Of a stretch of DNA of 64,000 nt, positions 23,611-34,939 are shown piece after piece. The DNA is from Physcomitrium patens (lineage: Eukaryota > Streptophyta > Bryopsida > Funariales > Funariaceae). The stretch's first letter is position 1; the number at the start of each line of letters is the position of its first letter. Position numbers and translations under genes: made by a program. The DNA lies in assembly GCF_000002425.4 (NCBI RefSeq), contig NC_037271.1, forward strand, positions 11,726,786 to 11,790,785, written 5' to 3'. Below the pieces are notes generated by a model. That model was given only the letters and a program-made list of their open reading frames with translations, did not search any database and had not been told where the DNA came from.

Positions 23611-23689
23611 CCCGGACGAGTTTTTTGTTACAAAAGTGAGAACTGACTCAATTAATTGGACTATAGTAAGAAGTAGGAGGGGAGCTCTT

Positions 23690-23921
23690 GACAAGCATCA
23701 TATTTTTTTTTGTGGTTAAGGAGAAGATGGTAAACATGGTATCTGACAAAGCAAGGATGGAGACCGATTGGAAGGAATGGCAAGAGCAGTTGCAGGTAGA
23801 GGTTGCGATGTTGCAGACTAAACTAGCCTCATTAGAGAACAAGGCCAATAATTGCGTGCAGACCAATACATTAGTTTCAACGACAACACCTTCGAAGATA
23901 TACATTGCTATATCTTTATAA
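23690..23921 (+). pseudogene. A3 short coiled-coil segment in the ORF3 position
   Basis: A 77-residue open segment after pol. It is rich in Glu, Lys, Gln and Leu with heptad-like spacing (EWQEQLQVEVAMLQTKLASL). It occupies the place of the 503-residue ORF3 of A1, and only the coiled-coil character is shared; the compact N-terminal domain is not recognised. It may be a distinct subfamily version or just a leftover. Confidence 0.5.
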
Positions 23922-23967
23922 GTTAAATAATATTTACGAGGATGCTGCACAATTAGAAGAGGGGCAA

Positions 23968-24642
23968 TGTAGAATAGATAAATAAACTTTATCATAAGTT
24001 ACTGGTTGATTATTGATAACGTTGAGAATTAGACTGATGGTTAGGTAGTTTAGTTGGTAACAGTAGGTTGTTAGTGGAATAAATGGTTAAAAATTCAAAG
24101 GGTCATAACTTTTGGAATCCACTGGCCGACGGATCATCTTTTTGGTAGGATAAATAGATTGAGGAAAGAGAGATCAGAGCCAAACTATGAGAGTCGTAAG
24201 CCGAGAGTCAGACTATGAGAATCATAAGCCGAGAGCCAGACTGTGAGAGTCATAAGTTAACAGTAAGATTGTGAGAGTCGTAAGCTAAGAGCGAGACTAT
24301 GAGAGTCATAAGCCGAGAGCCAGACTATGAGAGTCGTAAGCCGGGGTAAGCTTGGTGCTACCTCTTTGTTTTCTTTGCTTTTATTATTTGGTTATGAAGA
24401 ATTGTGATTGAAAGAAGTATTGTTGAATTGATAGTCGTAGAATGGATTATGTGTTGAATCAAGATGGAAGTAGTAAGCCTTGGTATTTTGTAGTTTGATA
24501 ATTGAATTCAGATAGCCAAAGTACAGTCAATTGTGACACTAACAGATCCAATTCATAAAACCAGTCTTTCCCTATATTTGAACCCACCTCTATTAGTTCA
24601 ATAGCTTTGGTATACTGAAGCTTCAACACAACAAGAACAACA
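23968..24642 (+). repeat. A3 3' LTR
   Basis: 675 bp partner of 16962-17636, preceded by a purine tract (AGAAGAGGGGCAA) and ending AGAACAACA. It contains six 28-bp tandem units at 24179-24346. D1 gag resumes directly after it. Confidence 0.88.
24179..24346 (+). repeat. 28-bp tandem array in the A3 3' LTR
   Basis: Six units of 28 bp, the counterpart of 17173-17340. The units differ from each other by several bases, and differ between the two LTRs, yet the unit number is equal. The array ends at GTCGTAAGCCGGGG, followed by TAAGCTTGGTGCTACC as in A1. Confidence 0.85.
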
Positions 24643-25768
24643 CCTCCTTTTCCAAAATTGGTTTTGAAAAACTCACATATATTTCGTAATATAATTTTTC
24701 CATCTTTCTATAAAATTACTCCTTGTAGTAGAATATCAGCAAAATCTCCACACTTTCTTTGAGGATGATCTATACTATCACATCAAATATATCTTTGTAT
24801 ATATCTTAGCTTTGATACAGATTTATTCTCAGGTAATCCTTCTTTCTTTTCTTGCTTTGCTAGTTTGATTTGTAAGTCTTCCATTCCTTTTATCAACTTA
24901 TCAATTGCATCTTTCTGTGGTACAACTAAAGGCATAGGAATTGAAATAGTACTTACTAGTATAGTAGGTTCTGGCAATTGCTTACGAGATGTAGTTAATA
25001 GAGGTCTAGTCTCTTGCCTTATTACCACCTTACCTCTCTGATACTCTCTTTTAGCAAGCATGCCCACAGCTTCAGAGACTTTCTTCCAATCAATAGTAAG
25101 TCTGTTGTTCTCTATATTATCCTCCAATAGTAATTCCAACTCTTTTTGTAAATCATTGCTAGCTCATTGAAGAAATAACTCTACTTTAGCATTTTAAAGT
25201 GTAAGCTTTTTCACTCCAGATAATTGAAGAAATTATCTTTCAAATTCTCAGAATAACTCTATTGCAATCAAGTTCTTGTTGGATTTATTGACCCATTCCA
25301 TAAACAATTTTCTTGTCACCCTTTCTGCATCTTCCAAAGAATACTCTTCTTTTAGATGAAGGATAAAATCCTCCCATTTTTCTCCATGAGTTTTAATAAT
25401 TCCCTTTATATATTCACAAAGCTTTGATACAACTACAAGCTCAAATATTAGGATCATATCTTTCTCTAATACTTTATTGAGCTCCATTTCCTAAGAACGA
25501 TACTTAAGATACTAAAAAGTATTTCTTCTATCAAATTGATCTAATAAACCAACAACACATTGCAAGGCTTTAGTAGCCATTACTTCCTTGCGTTCCACTG
25601 CTTGTTGTTGTTGCATAAAAGTGCAAATGCTAAAAATATTTAAGTTGTAGCAGGATTAAGTTACAATGGAGATTTTGTAGTATAATTCCTACTACTACTT
25701 CCTAGCCCTCCTTCCATAATAGAAAGCCAAAAATATTTGTTCAAAACTCTCTATCTTAGAAATTTTCA
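24643..25768 (-). pseudogene. D1 gag region
   Basis: Minus-strand gag remnant, the part of D1 between A3 and the 5' LTR. Blocks: MELNKVLEKDMILIFELVVV near 25487, then KTHGEKWEDFILHLKEEYSL, and MELLLEDNIENNRLTIDWKK near 25139. The capsid-like stretch is distantly related to C1 gag (compare the KKFKELLKDEFFEED block of C1). Broken, several breaks. Confidence 0.72.
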
Positions 25769-27117
25769 TATTGGATTTACTAGGTCTGTTGTATGGTGTG
25801 ATTTGCTATTTGGAAATATATTAGATATCTAATTATAAAAAGTGTAGCTTAAACCTTTATATGAATCTTGTATTAGCTTCCAAAACTCCTTTATTTTGTA
25901 TAAAACTCTAAATATAATAAAATCCCTTCAAAACATATTTTTCTTGCAAAGAGGTTTCTTTTTTTGAATTTTAGAAATTTATAACTCTTGATCTAACCAT
26001 TCAATTTGTGTCAAATTTATAGGATAGGTAGAATTCATCCTTAACTTTTATCTTAAACAAAACCAACCACAAATTCACTCCCGACCTTCTAACATCTAAG
26101 AAACACTAAAAGACACTCTAAACCCTAATTTACAAGCACCCGAGCACTATTTTCTTAATATCTTAATAATCCAATACTCAAATATCATCAAACTTATGTA
26201 TAAAGTTTATTAACATGAATTTACAAATTTTCTGAAATTTTGAGCCAAAACCTTGTCAAATTGCTCAAGATATAGCTTAAGAGACAACCACTAGTAAATC
26301 GGGTCACTTACTACCCTTAAATTGCATGTGCTGACTTCAAAATCCAATAACTCCTTCATCCAAACTTGGAATCCAACAAGTAGTATGCAAAAAGTGTAGC
26401 TACAAAAGTACTCTCTCTAGTCGCAATCACCAATCCTCAATTTCTGTCCGTACGCATGCGTTTTGTCAAAATGAGTGACAATAGCTCTCTAATCAACACC
26501 TTAACTTTGAGTGCTTGTATCTCCTTCAAATAAACTCCAAATCATACAAAATTTGTACCAAAATCATAGCGAAAAACCTAAATCTATTGACCCTAGCCTT
26601 CAAAGCTCAAATGGTTTCGAGAAACTAACCCTAATCTCTAATATGGCTTCGGACAGCCTCCTCAAAGCCCATTGGTCATGATTTTTGTCCAGTAGGAATG
26701 GAGATTTTTATCATCCATCTCCATTCATTTATATTGGTGCCTTATTTACTCCCTTTGCTACCAAAATCCTTCTTCAATCCTTTTTCTTATAAGATTTACA
26801 TAATTTATGCTCTAAACACCAAATAAAAGAACCAAAATAAGTTTCTAAAGGTCACCAATGTCTAACAAAGGTGGCTCTAAATATTTAGAAGTTAATATCA
26901 ACCAAAACCAATCTTAAAAGCTACTATCAAAAGAAATTAAACTTATAGAAATTCTATAGTAATCTATTTAAATAACCTCTTTTCAAGGTAATAATCAAAT
27001 TTTATTCTACAACCAACTAAAATCTACTAACATGGCTTTCACCATGTTACTTAGTAAAACATATATTAAGTACATAATTACATTATTTTTATATAGTAGC
27101 TGAATCACAACACGACA
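25769..27117 (-). repeat. D1 5' LTR, reverse strand
   Basis: 1349 bp, the partner of 13819-15170. Read on the minus strand it starts TGTCGTGTTGTGATTC. It carries the reverse of the C-clade block CCAATGGGCTTTGAGGAGGC at 26651-26680. The next base on the + strand, 27118, is old chromovirus (B2) sequence. Confidence 0.78.
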
Positions 27118-27149
27118 TTGTGATACAAGGCCATAATCAATGTGAATTG

Positions 27150-29937
27150 ATAAGGGGTGTTTTTGAATCCCTCACAAAGTTGAAAAAGATTAGATATTGT
27201 TAAGAGAGTATATACTTATATTGTATAGAAATTAAGTTTATTGCTCAATATTTTCCAAAAAAACAATGCAATCACAAAATGAGGAGTACAATTGCCAAAG
27301 AAGATAATGTATTAGAAAACGGACAATCTCCAACTATACAAGGAACTATGCGACTAGAATCATATGCAACATCTAATAAAGGTCATATTTTTTCTCAAAT
27401 CTCTCACTTTGTTTTACAATAGATGTATATTTAAGATCTACAAATCACAAAGTCTTTACATTATTAGATTCATGAGCCTTAATTAATTTTATAGGCAAAA
27501 ACTTTGTGAAAAAATAAGAAATATCTTTAATCAAAAAAATTAAATCCATACATGTAAAAGTCATAGATAGTTGTTTGTTATTTTTTGAAAATATTATCTA
27601 TGATACTATTCCATTAGATGTAGCAATTAAAGATATTAATAATATAATAATATTTAATGTGATAAGATTTCTTTTTAATCTAGTAATTTTAAGATTATTA
27701 TTGTTAAAAAAATATAATCTTCAAATAGATTGAATTTCTTATAACCTTGAATTTTCTTATAATTTAATCCAAAATCTTATTAATCAATTAGAAATATGTA
27801 AGTCTATTACAACCAAATTCTTATTGGTAGATACAAGAGCTTTTATATATGCTGTAAAAAAAAATCATCTTTTGTTATATATGCCATGCCTATTTCAAAT
27901 ACTAAAAAGAAGTCAAGTGATATTCCTAGTTAATATTAAGATTTTAAGGATATTTTTAAAAAGAAAAATACAAATATTTTTCTAAAAAATTGACTTTATA
28001 ATTGTTCAATTGATCTTCAAGAAATAGCTCAACTACTATTTAGATTGATCTATAACTTATTACAAAATAAATTGGTTGTTTTAAAGGAATATATTAATCA
28101 AAAATTAGCTAAAAACTTCATATATTATTCAAAATCTCTAATAAGAGCTCCTATCTTATTTTTAAAGAAAAAAGATAGATCTCTGCAAATAAACATAGAC
28201 TATTGAGGACTTAATAAGATCACTATCAATGATAAGTATCTCCTACCTTTGTTTTTAAGACTTCTTGATCAACACAATTAAGCAAAGTTCTACACAAAAA
28301 GTAGATCTACAAAGAGCATATAATTTGGTCTATATTAAAAAAAAAGATATATAAAAGTTTAATTTTTAAACTAGATATGGACATTTTGAATATTATGTCA
28401 TGTCATTTGAATTTACAAGTGTACTAGCGGCTTTTTAACATCTTATAAATGATATTTTTTATAAGTTTCTTAATGATTTTATTATTTGCTATTTAGACAA
28501 CATTCTAATCTATTCTAAGAATATAAAAGAATATGAACTTCATATTTTTCATGTGTTATAAAAACTTAAAGATGTAAGATTATATACTAAGATAAAAAAG
28601 TATCTATTCTATACTATTTAAGTTGACTTCCTAGGATACATCATTTCTAACAAAGGACTAATGATGGATCCAAAGAAGATTCAAACTATTATAGATTGAA
28701 AGATCCAAAGAATAAATAGAGATGTGTAATACTTTTTGAGTTTTGCTAATTATTACCAAATTTTCATTAAGAAGTTTTTTCAAGTTGGAGCCTTACTTAT
28801 ATGTTTGATTTATAAAGACAAACTAAAGTGGATTAAAGAAGCCAAAAAATTATTTGATGCTTTGAAGAAGAAATTTATTTTTATACCAATTTTCTATTGT
28901 GTTGACTTTTCCAATGAATTCTTCATGAAAACAAATTCATCAAGCTTTGCTATAAGAGTTGTTTTGTCACAAATAGGAAAAATTGACAAACTCCATTTAA
29001 TAGTTTTTTATTCCAAGAAATTTTTAATAGCCAAAATTAACTATGAGATCCATGATAATGAACTTCTTACAATCATAGATTCATTTCAAGAATAGCATTA
29101 TTATTTAGAAGGTGCTTCTAGTCTAGTCATATTATATATGGATCAGAAGAACCTCAAATATTTCATATTGACATGTATTTTGAATCATCAAAAAGCTTGT
29201 TGGAGCATATCTTTATCAAGATTTGATTTCAAAATTATTTATTGATCCAAAAAATAACAAGATTTATTAAATATTCTTTCTAGATGTTTTTATCTTATAC
29301 CAAAACAAAGAGATGTAGCTTTTAATTAATAAAGAATGATCTTCTTGAAGTTGGAGCATTTTCACCTTCAAACAATAAAATTAATATTGATTATTGATTC
29401 AATCTTTTTCAAGTAAGTTTAATTGAGTTTATTCTCTAATTTTCTTATTTATATTATTAAAAGAAATTCTTTCAAGTCTCATGATACTTCTAAGTTTGAG
29501 TTCTAAAATAAACTATTTTATTTTAAGAAAAAATTATATATTCTAAAAGATAAAATATGATTACATATTTTTTAAGCTCGTCATGATTTTTTAACAACAA
29601 GATATTTTAGATACAATAAGACTTTGGAAGTAATATTGAGAGATTTTTGGTGGCCTCAAATGTGGAAGGCAGTCAAGGACTTTATACTTTATTCCACATC
29701 TCTCTTTTTGAGCTATATGAGATAGTGAATATCTTAGAAAAAAGACAAATGCCACCTCTTTCTATAGAAGTGGATATTAATCAAGAGTTAAAAATGAAAG
29801 AAGTCTTACATTTTAGGCGATGCCAAAATAGATTAAAATATCTTATTTATTGGTATAGATATAATATTAATAAATATACATGGAAGCTAATAAAAAATCT
29901 TATAAATATAGCAAAGAGGATCAAAGCTTTTTATTGA
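27150..29937 (+). pseudogene. B2 gag end, protease, RT, RNase H, integrase and chromodomain remnants
   Basis: Aligned by eye to B1. The gag tail and knuckle are at about 27150-27310, protease about 27400-27700, and RT about 28090-28730. RNase H is at about 28900-29290, with FFMKTNSSSFAIRVVLSQIG near 28920. Integrase edges are at about 29570-29710, and a chromodomain-like segment near 29815-29935 contains the RRCQNRLKYLIYWYRYN block. A chromodomain would tether integration to modified histones in chromoviruses. Very many breaks. Confidence 0.75.
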
Positions 29938-30515
29938 TGATATTTATCAAAATAAAGATAAAAAATAGTAAATATTTGCTATAAAAGAAATGAAGTTCAA
30001 TGAAGATATCATTCTATCTTCTACTCTTGTTTGTAATTTCAATGCATTTGTAATACAAATCAACAACCAGCAGATTCAATTCAAGAGCTATCACTTGCTG
30101 ACTTATTGAATAAGATATTATGATTGTCATAAGCTTTAAGATGATGTAATTGATATAAAGATCTTCAAGAATAACATGTCCTTCCTCAAATATATGGCAA
30201 GATATAATATTTTTAATATTACAACCTAAGAAGAGACTCTTGAAGTTTAGTAAATTTATTAGAAGTAAGAACAATTCCCGAAGATGTTTCAAATGTTTTA
30301 TTTGAAGAAAGTTATGAAGGCATCAATAATAATTAAATAACAAGATAGTCTTCTTGCGTTGGTATAAGACACTATCAATAGCTAAAAAGACCTATTAGCC
30401 ATCTTTGAAAAGAATAAAGATTAGAATATATTACAAATACAATTCGTCACATTTTGGATTGTTTCAACATATGATGATTGTTCTTTGTAGAATTTGTCTC
30501 TAGAAGAGGGAATAA

Positions 30516-30704
30516 TGTCATGGATATATATATTCATTATAATTTTTACTTATATAATTAAGTAGAAATCAGTAAAAATAAATTTATTTTATATTATTTT
30601 CTAAAAAAGCTTTCTAAAAACTTCATAGAAGCTGCTTTGATTTTAAATGTTTTATAGTTGATTGATTAAAAACTTAATCAACAAATTAACCATGTACCAT
30701 ACGT
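30516..30704 (+). repeat. B2 3' LTR, first part
   Basis: Starts TGTCATGGATATATATATTC after a purine-rich stretch (TAGAAGAGGGAATAA), matching the B1 LTR start and its upstream polypurine tract. It runs to ACCATACGT, where X begins. It continues at 42231. Confidence 0.72.
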
Positions 30705-32284
30705 TGTTGTCATGTAACATGGATAATAAGTGAAAGGGTGAAAAAAATATCATGTTTTGAGGATCTCACTTCAAAAATATTGTAGCAAATTATCTTGGAA
30801 AAATAGATATTAGTCAAAGGGTAGAAAAATTAAAAGTGTTAATGCTGCCTATTTACAAATTATGCTTCTATTTACTTTGTAAGGCCATAAATAAGACAAA
30901 ACAAGGTAGATTAGAAAAATAAAGGATATAGGCATATATAGAGAGGAGTTAAGAGTGCAAATTAGTAAAAATTACCTCAAGAAGACAAAAGTTGATACCC
31001 AAAGAGGACCGGTTATGAACTTGGGTCGAAATAACACCCCGAGGCACAAAACCGTGCTCTGATGGCGACTCAAGGGTTCTTTAGGAGATTGGAGAGACTT
31101 ATGGAGGGATTTTTGAGAGGTGATTTTGTGTCGTTTGGTTCAATATTGGATTTTTGAAGGATTTTCAAAGTGAGTGATGTTCTCTGTGAATTTAGATCTT
31201 TGAGAAATAAAACTGGTTTACAATTTTTTGGATTTCATGTCTTTTGTAGTATTTTTATGGATGAAAATTTAGAGACTTATTGGTATGCTTGTTGTGAATG
31301 TGTATAAGATATTTGAGGTCAATCGAATGACTAGATCAATACATATGAAGGTTTTTGTGGACTAAGGTCTCGAGATTTAGAATTTTGAGGACTAGTAAGG
31401 CTTTTTAAGATATCTAACAATCTACTAAATGGATTGGAGAGATTATTAGTTTTATCAATAGAAGACTTGATTTCCTATTTGTAAGTAAAATATGGAAGCA
31501 ATTGAATGGTGGAAAACGGAGATATCAACATTGAAAGTTGGCATCAAGATTGGAGAAGGAGAGACTAGCTGATATCCGAGCGGAATTTTGAGGTCATCGA
31601 CTAATTGGTAAGTGTGATTATCTTCAAAATTTGTAAGCTAGTTTCTAACTTAAATTCTAAGAAGTGCACAAATTTAGAATTAGAATCAATAGTTCAATCT
31701 TTCGTTATTTAATTTTCAAATGTATAATTAGGATTTGATTTGGATTAAGATTTGATTAGGATTTAGGATTAAGATTTGGTTAGGATTTAGTTTAGGATTT
31801 AGAATTTAAATTTTGATTTAGGATTTGATTTAGGATTTAAGATTTGGATTAGGATTTGGATTAGGATTTAGATTAGGATTTAGGATTTGATTTAGGATTT
31901 GGTTAGGGATTGATTTAAGGTTTATGATTTGATTAAGGTTTGATTAGAGTTTGATTTAGGATTTAGGATTTATTTAGGATTTGATTAAGGTTGGATTAGG
32001 ATAAGGGTTTGGTTAGAATTTAAGATTCTATTAGATTTTTGTTAGGGTTTGACTAAGTTTTCTTTAATATTCTTTTATATTTTTTTAGGATTTCTTTGTG
32101 TTTCTTTTATAACTTCAATAAAATTTAATTGAGCTTGCTTAATGTTTGATTATGATTGTTAATGTTTAACTGTAAATTCTTTATAATCCTATTAGATTGT
32201 TAGGACCTTTTGTTGCAATTTTGTTTTACCTTCCACAGCCAAGTGCTCGGTGCATTCTCAAGCAAGACTTTATGTAATACGACA
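30705..32284 (+). repeat. X 5' LTR
   Basis: 1580 bp, starting TGTTGTCATGTAACATGG and ending ATACGACA. It pairs with 40563-42226. It includes a GGATTTAGGATT-type minisatellite (31725-32010). The sequence after it (TATTTAGTGAATCCGACATG) resembles the region after the C1 LTR (TATTTGGTGCTTCCACTGAG), a possible shared primer site. Confidence 0.8.
31725..32010 (+). repeat. Telomere-like minisatellite in the X 5' LTR
   Basis: About 290 bp of irregular tandem units around GGATTTGATTTA, GGATTTAGGATT and GGATTAGGATTT. It is similar to, but not the same as, plant telomere repeats (TTTAGGG). The 3' LTR copy is longer and more regular. Confidence 0.8.
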
Positions 32285-32589
32285 TATTTAGTGAATCCGA
32301 CATGAAATGCTTGAGGTGGAAGGAATTCGGTTTTCTTGGGTTATTTGAATTTTGGAGAAGAAATATAAGAAAGTTGGAAGAAGAGTTTTGGGTGATATGT
32401 GAATTAGAGCTTTTGAATTCTTGGAGCTTTGGAGACTATCTTAATATACAATGGTAATATTTGAATTATCATGGAGTTTTATAAGGCTTTATAGATATGT
32501 TGGAGTATTTTGAAGTATCATAAGGTATTTATTGGAGTATTCTAAGGATTATTTTTGATCATTGTAGAAGAAAATGAAAGATGTGTCAT

Positions 32590-33300
32590 CAAGATTTTTG
32601 GATATGTCGAATATTATTTATAGATCAAATATTAGTGAATTTTTTAAGGCTTTCTATATATTCATAGAAGAGCAACAAAGAATGCAAGCAATTGAAAAAG
32701 ATATCATAAGGACATTGTAAAGAGTCATCAATAAATTTGGGAGGTTTGAAAGATGCAACATCACTAGATTTTTGCAAGTTTATACATGTGAGATGGAGAC
32801 ATGCCAAATCCTTGAAGCAAAGATGATTTCAAGCTTACATTTGGCTATTGAACTTAGATTTGAGATAAAAGTGAAGGGATTGCTTGAAGGGGGTATAGAA
32901 ACATGGTCAAAATTTCAAGAACTTTTGAAGAAAGAATTTATTGATGGATATGAAGATAGGATTACCAAGCGAAAGTTTTTGAATCGGATAGGGTTTCAAT
33001 CAAACAAGCATATGGATCTTTATGAATTCTTAGAAGAATTTTATAGGAGATTTTATCAACTCTCATCTTTAGGGAGATGATCATTAGGTGCTTTAAAAGT
33101 AGATTTGTTTTTAAATGGTCTTGATGATACCTTCGGAAATGAGGTTTTCATGCTTCTTGAAGATGAGTCTACGGAGAGTGATTATACTAATAATTGGGAG
33201 AAGTTGAAGGAAGTAGTGGTTGTTTTAGCAAGGAAACAATAAGCAAAAGCTAAAGAAGTTTCAATATGGCCTAAGAAATCTTCTACTTTGGCTTCTATGT
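32590..33300 (+). pseudogene. X gag-like region
   Basis: The best open part is 32772-33080 (102 residues: VYTCEMETCQILEAKMISSL, then a FQELLKKEFIDGYEDRITKR block). This matches C1 and C3 gag (VYTCEMEVHQVSKVKM, then KELLKDEFFEEDSKRMTK). Flanking sequence extends the similarity both ways, including an AFYIFIEEQQRMQ-like start and an FLNGLDDTFGNEVFM block. It is the capsid-type part of gag. A few breaks. It shows that X belongs to the C clade. Confidence 0.75.
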
Positions 33301-33395
33301 CATCTTTATCAATATAAGGGACTAATCTTAAAAAAAAAAAAAAAAAAATAGAAGAGGAAGTAGGGGATTTTAATGGAGAAGCCAATTTTTTACAA

Positions 33396-33707
33396 ATGAA
33401 AGAAATTGGATCTTATAGCAAGGGTGGTGAAGGAGAGAATAAAGATTCTTTTCAAACTATTACTATGGAAGACCAAGGTATCCAAAAATTTAAAGGTAAT
33501 ATGAAGATCAAGGATTTAGAAACTAATGACAATGCGGTTGGAAGCTATGGCTATTATATATTGAATAAGTTTGTGCAAGTTGGTGGTGGCAATTTGGATG
33601 GAAAATCTCTTGGTAATAAAAAGATATTTTCTACATTTGAGGGATGTAAGGAAGTTTTGCTTAATACTTTGGATTGTTTTGAAGAACTTAAAGTTGAACC
33701 TTTATAG
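33396..33707 (+). CDS. X ORF of unknown function (103 residues)
   Basis: An open frame after the X gag. I do not recognise it. It is rich in Gly, Lys, Asp and Glu, with segments such as GGGNLDGKSLGNKKIFSTF, and ends in a CFEELKVEP block. No zinc knuckle or catalytic motif is visible. It may be the C-terminal part of an X-specific gag. It could also be a chance ORF, although it lies on the element strand in line with the gag region. Confidence 0.4.
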   Translation: MKEIGSYSKGGEGENKDSFQTITMEDQGIQKFKGNMKIKDLETNDNAVGSYGYYILNKFVQVGGGNLDGKSLGNKKIFSTFEGCKEVLLNTLDCFEELKVEPL

Positions 33708-33780
33708 AAAATAGATTATGAATCTATTAAAGGTTATAATCATGAAAATTGTATGAATTCACAATATTATGATGTAAAAA

Positions 33781-34530
33781 GTGGTGGGATTATGCATAGA
33801 TATGATGAAGAAAGTCAAATTGCATATGGCTATGAGACCACATATGAGTTGGATTAAAAAAAATTATGAATTTTTACATGATTACCATAAAAGAGGGTAT
33901 GAAATTACACAAGATTATGATACTAAATGTAGTTGTGAAACCACAAAGGATTATTATGAAAGTTATGAGACTTTTCAAGAGCATGAGATTTCAAAAGGAC
34001 ATGAGAATTTTCAATATTATGAAGTTATACAATGCTTTGAGACAACAAAAAGTCATGATGTTTCACAAGGATGCATTCAAGAAGATATGAGGGATGTTAT
34101 ACAAGATTATGTGGCAAATGAAGATTATGGGATAAAGGATAAGGATGCTAAGTCATTGATAATGATTAAGTTAATTGAAAGCACTTTTCTTTTGGATCAA
34201 AGTCAAAGTTACATAGATAATACATGTGTAATGGAGACACAATTGGATTTTGACAAAGATGAGGTTTATCATCAAGTATGGAATTCAAGGGTTGAAAATC
34301 TAAAAAACTTCAAATATAAAGACATGAAAAATGAATTTAAAGATTACATGGACATCTTATATGGGACTTGGAATCAAAGAAATAAGATAAAGAATACAAA
34401 CAAGATGTATGTGGCTATGTGGAAGAGGTTTCAATTCAATCTTTTTATTTCAAATTTTATATCTTGCCAATGGTTTGGTCATGTACAAAAGAGGATATTT
34501 ATAGATTACTCGTACATGAGGAATAAATGA
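33781..34530 (+). CDS. X ORF with Tyr/His-rich repeats (249 residues)
   Basis: An unrecognised 249-residue frame. Residues about 30-120 are built from degenerate repeats of roughly 9-12 residues around Tyr-Glu, Gln/Lys and His-Glu/Asp (ETTKDYYESYETFQEHEISK, later FETTKSHDVSQGC). The second half is more ordinary, with charged helical-looking sequence and a Phe/Ile-rich end. No signal peptide or catalytic motif. Its length in an AT-rich fossil suggests that it was under selection in a recently active X. It could be an X-specific structural protein; function unknown. Confidence 0.5.
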   Translation: MVGLCIDMMKKVKLHMAMRPHMSWIKKNYEFLHDYHKRGYEITQDYDTKCSCETTKDYYESYETFQEHEISKGHENFQYYEVIQCFETTKSHDVSQGCIQEDMRDVIQDYVANEDYGIKDKDAKSLIMIKLIESTFLLDQSQSYIDNTCVMETQLDFDKDEVYHQVWNSRVENLKNFKYKDMKNEFKDYMDILYGTWNQRNKIKNTNKMYVAMWKRFQFNLFISNFISCQWFGHVQKRIFIDYSYMRNK

Positions 34531-34566
34531 AAACTTTGATATTAAACAATATATATATATATATAT

Positions 34567-34903
34567 ATGAATATTTTAGAGAAGTATCATTGTAAAGCAA
34601 GACTATGGAGGTATAAAAAGGGGAGAGGGGGGGTACTCTTAGAAGATATAGATACCTTTGATTTCAATTTTATTAGACAAAAAAAAAAAAAAAAAAAAAA
34701 AAAAAAGATTTTGGAGAAGTATCATTGTAAAGAAGACTATGGAGTTATAAAAAGCAAGGTACATTTACAAGATATAGATGCCTTTGATTTAAGTTTTATT
34801 CAAAAAAAAAAAAAAGAAAAAAAAAAAAGAAGATTTTGGAGAAGTATTATTGTAAAGCAAGACTATGAAGGTATAAAAAAGAAGATGCATTTGATTTCAG
34901 TTT

Positions 34904-34939
<36 letters not shown>

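Larger units (their letters stand above)
16962..24642 (+). mobile_element. A3: complete but decayed family A element
   Basis: A full-length LTR element of 7681 bp with two 675 bp LTRs, a primer-binding site, gag, protease, RT-RNase H-integrase, a small coiled-coil segment and a polypurine tract. Flanking bases TCTCC (16957-16961) and CCTCC (24643-24647) agree at four of five positions, a likely 5-bp target duplication. The LTRs differ at roughly one position in ten by eye, so it is old. Broken, with many breaks. It belongs to a subfamily of A whose third coding region is very short and whose LTRs hold a 28-bp tandem array. It lies inside D1. Confidence 0.88.
13819..27117 (-). mobile_element. 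D1: non-autonomous relative of family C, reverse strand
   Basis: An LTR element on the minus strand: 5' LTR (27117-25769), internal sequence (25768-24643 and 16961-15171), 3' LTR (15170-13819). It is split by A3. Internal sequence totals about 2.9 kb and contains gag and a protease-like region related to C1; I recognise no RT, RNase H or integrase. It may have depended on enzymes of a C-type element (inference). Broken, with many breaks. It was inserted into the chromovirus B2, whose sequence begins at 27118. Confidence 0.78.
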
